Shown here one piece after another: positions 20,618 through 26,413 of a stretch of 26,413 bases of DNA. Numbering within the stretch: position 1 is the stretch's first letter; each line of letters opens with the position of its first letter. This DNA is from Dissophora ornata (Eukaryota; Mortierellomycota; Mortierellomycetes; Mortierellales; Mortierellaceae): positions 1-26,413 of the forward strand of contig MU617027.1 of assembly GCA_025201705.1 (NCBI GenBank), in the 5' to 3' direction. The notes beneath the pieces were generated by a model that saw only the letters and a list, made by a program, of their open reading frames with translations, was not told where the DNA came from and did not search any database. Position numbers and translations under genes: made by a program.

Positions 20618-21469
20618 ATGCGTTTCTCTGCTGTCGCCATCCTTGCCGCTATCACCGCTGTTGTCAGCGCTCAGACAGATTCTTACCCCTTCGTGGCCAA
20701 CGGCGAGTGTGTAGCCAAGTGTCTGCTGGTAATACTTTTTATCATTCGACTTTGACCACAATACAACCTCAACTGTAACTACCTGTTTATTCTTCAGCGA
20801 CCCTCCAATGGACTCATCACTGTTTTGCATTTTTTGAACCATAGGATGTCGGCAAGGGCATGTATGCCGACTTTACTGATGATCCTACCAGCCCCAACTT
20901 CATGGAGTCGCTCTCTTATGCTCACGACAAGGGCACACCAAAGTACACAACCTACATGACCAATACCGGCATGTGCATCGCCAAATGCCCTCAAGGTATG
21001 TGAGCGCGAACTATTGTTTTCCAGTTTTACTACGCTGGCCTTGACCATAAACTGGGCCTCATCTCCTGGTTTCGGCGTATTTTTCATACTCACCGTTATT
21101 TCATTTCCCTTTCACCTCTCAACCTCTCATCCAGATCAATTGGATCTTTACAATTCGCAGTACCAAGCCAAGTCTGACTGGTACACCGCAAAGAAGAGCG
21201 GTACCACCGCCTCGGCAACTGTTTCGAGCACTGCTACCGTTTCGGGTACTGCTACCGTCTCGGGCACTACTACTACTGTCTCGGGCACCGCTACTACCTC
21301 GGGCACTGCTACTACTGCCTCGGGTACTGCTATTGCATCATCCACCACCAGCTCAAGCGCGAGCACATCTACCACTAGCAAGCCTAATGGCGCTGCCGGA
21401 TTGGCTGCTGGATCGGGAACCATCCTCTACACGGTTGCCGCCGTTTTGGGTGCCGCTGCCCTCTTCTAA
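20618..21469 (+). CDS. Small secreted GPI-type cell-wall protein with two C-x-A-K-C motifs
   Basis: Three exons, 20618-20728, 20845-20995 and 21135-21469, encode 198 aa. Introns are 116 and 139 nt. The signal peptide is clear (MRFSAVAILAAITAVVSA, 1-18). The mature part of about 90 aa has two CxAKC motifs (CVAKC 31-35; CIAKC 81-85), so four Cys that could form two disulfides. Then a Ser/Thr/Gly/Ala repeat region (about 109-165, SGTAT-type units), likely O-glycosylated, leads to KPNGAAG and a hydrophobic end (about 181-198), a typical GPI-attachment signal with N172 or G173 as a possible omega site. I do not recognise the Cys domain. The role is probably structural or surface-adhesive, by inference. 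Its 3' end faces the Myb-repeat gene across only 180 nt. Confidence 0.8.
21228..21340 (+). repeat. Imperfect tandem repeat coding Ser-Gly-Thr-Ala-Thr
   Basis: About six imperfect copies of a unit close to TCGGGCACTGCTACTACC encode a stalk of SGTAT/SGTTTT units in the GPI protein. Such repeats in fungal wall proteins often vary in length. Confidence 0.65.
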
Positions 21470-21499
21470 ATATAATCTGCTACAATAATTCTATTAAGT

Positions 21500-21505
21500 A
21501 ATAAA
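21500..21505 (+). terminator. Putative poly(A) signal of the GPI gene
   Basis: AATAAA begins about 30 nt after the stop codon on the coding strand. Confidence 0.45.
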
Positions 21506-21649
21506 CATCCACTCCCCTCCCCCTCCTCCAGAGTGCGGTCTCTTTGTCTTTCTGTTGCGTCGACAATTTGTTAATTGGGTGGACAAAGGTGTTTATATGG
21601 AGAAGCAAGCGTTTGATAAAGGATTACAACGATCGGGTCTATTATATTT

Positions 21650-24337
21650 CTATTGCTTCTTATCAGCATCGTCGCTAGTAGTACCTTCTCTTGATCCATC
21701 ATCTCCTGTCTTCCCTCCAATCCTGTCCAACGCAGACAACAGACTCGCATAATCCGATTCCGCAAGTCGATCCACTTGGGCTCTTCGTGACCTATCATCT
21801 TTGCTCTTACTAGAATCGCTACCACCATCATCACCACCACCACCACCACCACCACCACCACCAGCGGCACTAGTACCGTCCTCCGCAGGTGCAGAAATTG
21901 ACTGCCACGTCTGATACATGTCAGTCAGATTCTTGTTGGGCAAGAACTGCGCTCGAACATCAGTCCAAGCGTTTCCATATTTTCGAACACCCTGCTGTAA
22001 TAACTGGAGCTCATGGTCTGTCCAATCCTGTAGATCATGGTGGTCGTCGCCACCGACACCGCCGGCGCCGCCCTTCTCACCACTCTCCTCGGCTCTCATC
22101 TTTGTCAACTTTCGGACGTCGATGGCATTGACGGATGCTACTGACAAGTCCGCAAACGTACTGCTAGCAGCAGGTGAAGAAATGTATTCCCAACAGTCCT
22201 GACACTGCTTTACAGAGATGTATGGGTGCCGTTCCTGGTGCTGCATATCTAACACTGCCGAAGGATTCATCTCCACTGCTGCTGCTGCTGCTGCGGGGTC
22301 ACTCCTTTCCGTGGCTGATGGAACCTCAGCAGGGCCTGCTAGCTTTCTCTCCAATCGCTCCGCAATCCTACCCCAGTCCAGCTCAAAGTCTGCTCGCTCA
22401 ACACCCTGTTTCTCCTGCATCACAATCTCCTGCAGCACCCGGATTCGGTCCCGGGTCCATTCTGATCGGACGATCTGTTGTTGAGGATCATGTCGACTGG
22501 ATAGTTCATTCTCAGCAGAGATTTTAGTCATCTTTTCCAGCATCGGCTCAGCGACTTGCGAGAGGATCGAGTCCAAGAGCGATGACACAGTTGTGAACTT
22601 TGGTGGCGTTGAGGGTGCAAGTTCCTTGCCAGTTGATTCTTGGTCCTTGGTCCTCTTTCCTTGACTCTGTACTTCTCCTTGCTTCTGTTGGAGCGACTGT
22701 GACGTGTTCGCGTTGGCGGGGGGGATACAAAGATGCAGAGCAGAGTTGACCGACAACCTGAAAAAGTTCCTGCAGACTGCCTCGGTTCGATGCCGCATCC
22801 ACCGTGAGATATCCTTGGAGAACGACAATTGGCTGCATACTGCATCCAAGTCCTCGAGACTCTTCAGTGGGCCGTTGCCCGGGTCAAGAAGGAGGCTCAA
22901 GTCGCCGTGGCGTTGCTGCTGCTGTTGCTGTTGATAAAAGTGCTTCCATAGCATCCAAAATTGGAAACGCTCGAATCGATGAAAAGATTTCGAACGGGTC
23001 GATTTTTCATCGTCCTGGAGACTCCAAAGTCCATCCCATCGACGTTTACACTGCGCTGGTGAATGGTTTCCAAGGGCGATCGAGATCTCTGCCCAGTACT
23101 TTTCTTGCAGATCTTGATCCTGTCTTTTCTCCGCCTGTGGCCCTCTAAGGACATCCTGTATAGGTTTTGATAGGATATCCATGATATCGGGTTGCGTCCG
23201 ACTCAGTTCTAGAACCTTGCGTGCCATGACCGCATCGTCCTCTATCCCCCAATCAATACCACGTCGTTCCAAGATCCTGTAAATGCTTGCGGCTCTGCTC
23301 GGGGTAAGCGTTTCCCGTTCAGAGAAACCTTCAATCCGTTCTTCAGACGGCACAACATAGTCTGTGGCGGCTCTTGAATTCGTCCACTGATCCAGGAGCA
23401 CATCGGTATTGGAAGCAACCCTCTTCCAGTTCTCGCCATACAACTCTACACTTCGTCGAATAGCCCGATGCAACAGGATCTTGTTCACCCGGATGGCGTT
23501 TCTATTCAGTAACGACTTGTAATCGAGATACTTTTTCTGGAGTCCAATCTTGTTGAAAGGTCCAAAGTCCGATGCCTTCTCGCCCTCCTTTCTATGGTTC
23601 TGGAATTTTTTTACGGGGGGTGGTGGTAATTGCGGAATGTTCATCCCTGCCAGCTTAGCAGCAGCCAACAACTCTGGAGGTGCAAAGGGTGTCGGTGTCG
23701 TCCAGGGTTCCTTCATCAACTGTCGTGCTTCAATTTGTGCAAACGACTGCTTCTCAACGTCGGCCAGATATATCAATCGTTTCAACATTGCATCGTTCGG
23801 TTGTCCATTGGGTAAAGTCCAGGCAGTCCTCAGATGAGGGTCTAAGAACATATAGTATCGCGCATAACACGACGAAAGTGGACGACCAAGAGTTTCATCG
23901 ATTTGTTTCCAGGGTACGTGACGATTGAAGAGTTGAATGATTTCTTCGTCCTCGGATTTTTCCCATTGACGATCCGACCTTGCCCTTCTACCATAGACGG
24001 TATCTGCATAAACGGTGGGTAGCGCACTAGCATTCTCACGTTGGGTGGTGGTGGTGGTGGTGGCTGAACGTGGTTCTGGTTTCGGTCGGGATCGCTGTCG
24101 AGAGCGGAGGTCTGGATGGTCAACTTTTCTCCGAGTATCGGGCTTTATGCTTTTGACGATAGAGGTTGGCAGTGATGCTGGTGCTGATGGCGAGGAAGAA
24201 GAAGAGGAAGAGTAGTGGAGAATGGTGGATCGTCGTTGAAGCCATGGTTGTGACTCGTGCTGTAGAATGCACGGACGGATCGATCGTGAAAGGTTGGCGG
24301 AGAGGATGTGCCTGGCGAGTCTCTGTTGTTGGCTCAT
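21650..24337 (-). CDS. Myb/SANT-repeat protein with a mitochondrial-presequence-like N terminus
   Basis: One uninterrupted frame on the minus strand encodes 895 aa from the ATG at 24337. Residues 1-45 are rich in Arg, Ser, Leu and Gln with almost no acidic residues and end in RRSTILHYSSSS, which looks like a matrix-targeting presequence. Myb/SANT-like segments follow: about 123-165 (QWEKSEDEEIIQLF...W..ID..LGR....C.ARYY); 289-310 (IRRSVELYGENWKRVAS) with 413-438 (YWAEISIALGNHSPAQCKRRW); 624-718, starting SEWTRDRIRVLQEIV and interrupted by a long Ala-rich insert before QCQDCWEYI; and 770-814 (DWTDHELQLLQQGVRKYGNAWTDVRAQF). Low-complexity tracts include seven Gln (about 469-475) and ten Gly (826-835). 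Myb/SANT repeats bind DNA or histone tails, so a DNA-binding role is likely. Whether it acts in mitochondria or the nucleus is open. The frame stays open 148 codons upstream but has no ATG-supported coding look there. Confidence 0.75.
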   Translation of the reverse strand: MSQQQRLARHILSANLSRSIRPCILQHESQPWLQRRSTILHYSSSSSSSPSAPASLPTSIVKSIKPDTRRKVDHPDLRSRQRSRPKPEPRSATTTTTTQRENASALPTVYADTVYGRRARSDRQWEKSEDEEIIQLFNRHVPWKQIDETLGRPLSSCYARYYMFLDPHLRTAWTLPNGQPNDAMLKRLIYLADVEKQSFAQIEARQLMKEPWTTPTPFAPPELLAAAKLAGMNIPQLPPPPVKKFQNHRKEGEKASDFGPFNKIGLQKKYLDYKSLLNRNAIRVNKILLHRAIRRSVELYGENWKRVASNTDVLLDQWTNSRAATDYVVPSEERIEGFSERETLTPSRAASIYRILERRGIDWGIEDDAVMARKVLELSRTQPDIMDILSKPIQDVLRGPQAEKRQDQDLQEKYWAEISIALGNHSPAQCKRRWDGLWSLQDDEKSTRSKSFHRFERFQFWMLWKHFYQQQQQQQRHGDLSLLLDPGNGPLKSLEDLDAVCSQLSFSKDISRWMRHRTEAVCRNFFRLSVNSALHLCIPPANANTSQSLQQKQGEVQSQGKRTKDQESTGKELAPSTPPKFTTVSSLLDSILSQVAEPMLEKMTKISAENELSSRHDPQQQIVRSEWTRDRIRVLQEIVMQEKQGVERADFELDWGRIAERLERKLAGPAEVPSATERSDPAAAAAAVEMNPSAVLDMQHQERHPYISVKQCQDCWEYISSPAASSTFADLSVASVNAIDVRKLTKMRAEESGEKGGAGGVGGDDHHDLQDWTDHELQLLQQGVRKYGNAWTDVRAQFLPNKNLTDMYQTWQSISAPAEDGTSAAGGGGGGGGGGDDGGSDSSKSKDDRSRRAQVDRLAESDYASLLSALDRIGGKTGDDGSREGTTSDDADKKQ
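21834..21863. repeat. CCA/TGG trinucleotide repeat (poly-Gly in the Myb-repeat protein)
   Basis: About ten CAC/CCA units on the plus strand read as a run of ten Gly codons on the minus strand near the C terminus of the Myb-repeat protein. Confidence 0.7.
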
Positions 24338-25282
24338 GACAGTTCCACTGTGTGTTTTTTTTATCTCGTCGACTTTTGCTTGCGAACACAGATCCTTGGA
24401 GCAGCGTTGGTAGTTGGATGCACACAGTCGATCTCTGCGCTTCATGCGTTCAAAGATCAGCGATTTCGCTTCCGCTGTGGCTTTGCCACAAAAAATCATA
24501 ATCGCGTGCGATACGCGTGCTCGTTTCGCGTCTTTTGAATAATGGAGACTACAGAGAACAGAAATGTTGATCATCCAGGCCTGTGGTTTTTCTCCGGCCC
24601 TTACGAGAAGCAATATGCTTTTTTGGCGACAAAAACGCTTGCATCGACGAACCACCGAGCCGTGACCTGTGATACCACGATATGCCACAGTGATGAAGTA
24701 GACCGGGATTTCAGTTGATCCACATAAGAAGACAGCTCCCACTTCTGGTAAGAGTTCCTTTTGAACATTCCATCCTTGCAAACTTGCTGTATACGACCAA
24801 TGAAACCATTGTCGTCGAGTTTTCGGGCCGCTCTTTTTTCCTTTGGTCGTTTAGGTCCGACCGATCCCCCCTTTCATGAAAAAGAGCGTACTGCAGGAGT
24901 TAAAAAAACCCTTCGAACACTGCGCTGGGGACACGGCACCCGTTTTTATTTCACAGCTAGCGCGGAGATCTACAAAAAATAGAAAAAAAAAATATAAATA
25001 AGGGAGAAGCTTGGTTTTCCTCCCCTGAAGCATCCATGTTTACGAGTAACTCCTTTTGCCTCGCCATGTTTGCGGACGGCGCTTTTCTCCTTTGGGTACT
25101 ATATTTCGTGCCGTTTGCTATACGCGACTTGATGTTGTATCGTCTCCGTGCCTTTTTTTTTTCAAGTCCTCACTTTCAGCCTAGTGAATCTAGCAGAGAG
25201 AAGTAGAGTGGTATTTACTATACCACGGTCCATGGGACATGTCCTATGCTCTTTGCTTATAACACGTCTCTTTGTCCTCTTT

Positions 25283-25333
<51 letters not shown>

Positions 25334-25346
25334 CTTTCTCTCTCTT

Positions 25347-25377
<31 letters not shown>

Positions 25378-25418
25378 TTTTCCTCGCTCCTCTGCAGATT
25401 TCAACCAACCGTCTAAAA
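24338..25418. other. Divergent upstream region of the Myb-repeat and SOD genes
   Basis: No supported gene in 1.08 kb. It must hold the promoters of both genes. For the SOD gene a TATAAATAAG-like element is near 24993 and a very long pyrimidine tract fills 25267-25390. An open frame that continues the Myb-repeat gene to 24781 on the minus strand has no plausible start and no domain. Confidence 0.45.
25267..25390. repeat. Long pyrimidine tract with (CT)n microsatellite
   Basis: An almost pure C/T stretch of about 120 nt contains about 20 uninterrupted CT units (about 25291-25330) and then TTTCTC-type units. It ends about 30 nt before the SOD ATG, so it probably lies in the core promoter or 5' UTR. 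Confidence 0.75.
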
Positions 25419-26351
25419 ATGATGCACAAATCAACTTTCCTCCTCACAGTACTTGCTACCTTGAGCTGTAGTAGTAGCCTAGCCCAATGCCAACTTGCGA
25501 CGCCACCTCAGATCTTGTCAACGGTGATCGACATGAGTAAGTGATGATGTCCTGGCCACTTTTTCAGAGAAAACAATTTTTCGTGGGTTGATTTCTAACA
25601 TACCCTACCCTCTTTCCCAGATGGCATCGAGGCGACTTTTATCTTTGCACCCCAAACCAATGGAAGAGGAGGAGGAGGTGCTCAGGTGTTGATAGAGGTC
25701 CAGAAAGGTCTTTCCAAGTCATTCGCCATTTCTCCGACGAAGGGATTCGAATACCATATCCACATAAAACCTGTGGGCCCTGATAACGATTGCATAGCTA
25801 CAGGTGGACATTTGGACCCTGAAAGTATTGGAGCTACTGCAAAGTGCAATCCTGCAAAGCCAGAAAAGTGTCAGGAGGGAGATCTCTCTGGTAAAAGTAG
25901 TAAAACCGGGGAAAGATGTGTGTGTGCATGATTTGTTTTTCTGCAGGTTTACTCACCACGTTTTTTTTTTAATGTTAATTTTTCAGGCAAGCATGGCGAG
26001 TTGAAGGCTACAGAGTCGGGATCAATCCCCACAATGTCGTATGTAGATCACCTACTTCAATTCACAGGAGAGTCTTCAACGATCGTTGGTCGGTCAGTGG
26101 TGATCCACAACAATGGAACGCGGGTTGCATGTGGCGATATCTTGCCTGTTGCAGCACAACGTGTTTCAGGTAGCAACAACAACAGTACCAGCAAGGATCA
26201 GATTACGGAAGCAGGATCGGACAGCAAGGCACCATTGTACACGAATGGGGCTTGCAGCAATAGAGCTGTGGGAGGGAGCACGGTGATGATGATGATGATG
26301 ATGGCTGGTGCACTTGCGGCAGGTGTTCTGGGGGGAGTATTGGGAGTATAA
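25419..26351 (+). CDS. Cell-surface Cu-only superoxide dismutase, GPI-type
   Basis: Three exons, 25419-25536, 25621-25890 and 25987-26351, encode 250 aa. Introns are 84 and 96 nt; the second join restores GDLSGKHGEL. A signal peptide (about 1-22, ending SSLA) comes first. The SOD domain shows the copper ligands: H85 and H87 in FEYHIHIK, H103 in GGHLDP, and H170 in RSVVIHNN. It also has the active-site Arg (R175) and Cys 97, 115, 123 and 178. The loop from H103 to the CQEGDLSGKHG motif (123-133) is short and matches the fungal extracellular Cu-only class (Candida Sod4/Sod5-like), which lacks the zinc site. E125 and D127-type residues of that loop are kept. The C terminus has a Ser/Asn/Gly linker and a hydrophobic tail suited to GPI attachment, with six Met in a row (230-235). 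It should detoxify external superoxide at the wall. Two adjacent ATGs exist; the first is used. Confidence 0.9.
26286..26303 (+). repeat. ATG trinucleotide repeat coding six Met
   Basis: Six tandem ATG codons in the hydrophobic C-terminal tail of the SOD encode Met 230-235. It is an in-frame microsatellite inside the GPI signal. Confidence 0.8.
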
Positions 26352-26413
26352 AAAAGAAGCATCCGGCATTTTTTCTCCCATGGGTCTACCGGGGGGGATG
26401 TCTGAGATTCACA

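Noticed and set aside
21148..21423. 91-codon minus-strand frame rich in Val, Pro and Glu opposite the GPI gene
   Set aside because: It is the mirror of the Ser/Gly/Thr/Ala tandem repeat on the coding strand.
24338..24781. 148-codon upstream extension of the Myb-repeat gene
   Set aside because: No ATG opens it, its composition differs from the gene body, and the presequence-like start at 24337 is better.
25244..25447. Minus-strand frame coding Arg/Glu/Lys repeats
   Set aside because: It is a direct read-through of the CT microsatellite and has no other support.
25891..25931. Unspliced reading GKSSKTGERCVCA at the end of SOD exon 2
   Set aside because: It breaks the conserved GDLSGKHG motif; the GTAAAA donor with the TTTTCAG acceptor restores it exactly.
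1..26413. tRNA or rRNA genes
   Set aside because: I looked by eye for B-box-like GGTTCGA sequences and found none in a credible tRNA setting; no rRNA-like stretch was seen. A tRNAscan/Infernal run would be decisive.

Overview
The window reads as nuclear DNA of a filamentous fungus. All eleven gene models are eukaryotic, and most are split by short GT-AG introns (about 68-203 nt). The cues point to Mucoromycota, probably a Mortierella-like species: a fungal ENA-type sodium pump, two GPI-type cell-surface proteins, an arrestin-related adaptor, an Nbp2/Skb5-like SH3 protein, fungal MFS carriers, and many Ser/Thr/Gln-rich proteins of unknown function. The placement is inferred from style and families, not from a marker gene. 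I see no rRNA, tRNA, transposon, CRISPR array, viral or bacterial segment.

Layout, left to right. (1) 169-2264 (+): arrestin-domain trafficking adaptor. (2) 3075-6281 (+): ENA/type IID P-type ATPase, three exons. (3) 7016-8693 (+): MFS carrier of the anion:cation symporter (allantoate/nicotinate permease-like) type, three exons. (4) 9861-11181 (+): Nbp2/Skb5-like SH3 adaptor, four exons including a 31-nt microexon. (5) 11521-13490 (+): single-pass membrane glycoprotein of unknown function, three exons. (6) 14313-16775 (+): 820-aa low-complexity orphan protein. (7) 17311-19012 (-): second MFS carrier, two exons, convergent with gene 6. (8) 20618-21469 (+): small secreted GPI-type protein with two C-x-A-K-C motifs, three exons. 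(9) 21650-24337 (-): 895-aa protein with several Myb/SANT-like repeats and a mitochondrial-presequence-like N terminus. (10) 25419-26351 (+): cell-surface Cu-only superoxide dismutase with a GPI-type tail, three exons. Genes 7/8 and 9/10 are divergent pairs sharing upstream regions of 1.6 and 1.1 kb.

The genes do not form an obvious pathway. A loose theme is the cell surface and stress: a Na+ (K+) efflux pump, an arrestin adaptor that may control transporter endocytosis, two MFS carriers, an SH3 adaptor of the kind that works in MAPK/phosphatase control, two GPI-type wall proteins and one surface glycoprotein. I do not claim co-regulation. No clearly new multi-gene system is visible. The most interesting leads are the Myb-repeat protein with a possible mitochondrial presequence, the GATA-type inverted repeat just upstream of the TATA box of the small GPI gene, the duplicated C-x-A-K-C/intron arrangement in that gene, and the orphan proteins at 11521-13490 and 14313-16775.

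All exon borders were worked out by hand from splice consensus, reading phase and protein-family continuity. No transcript data were available.
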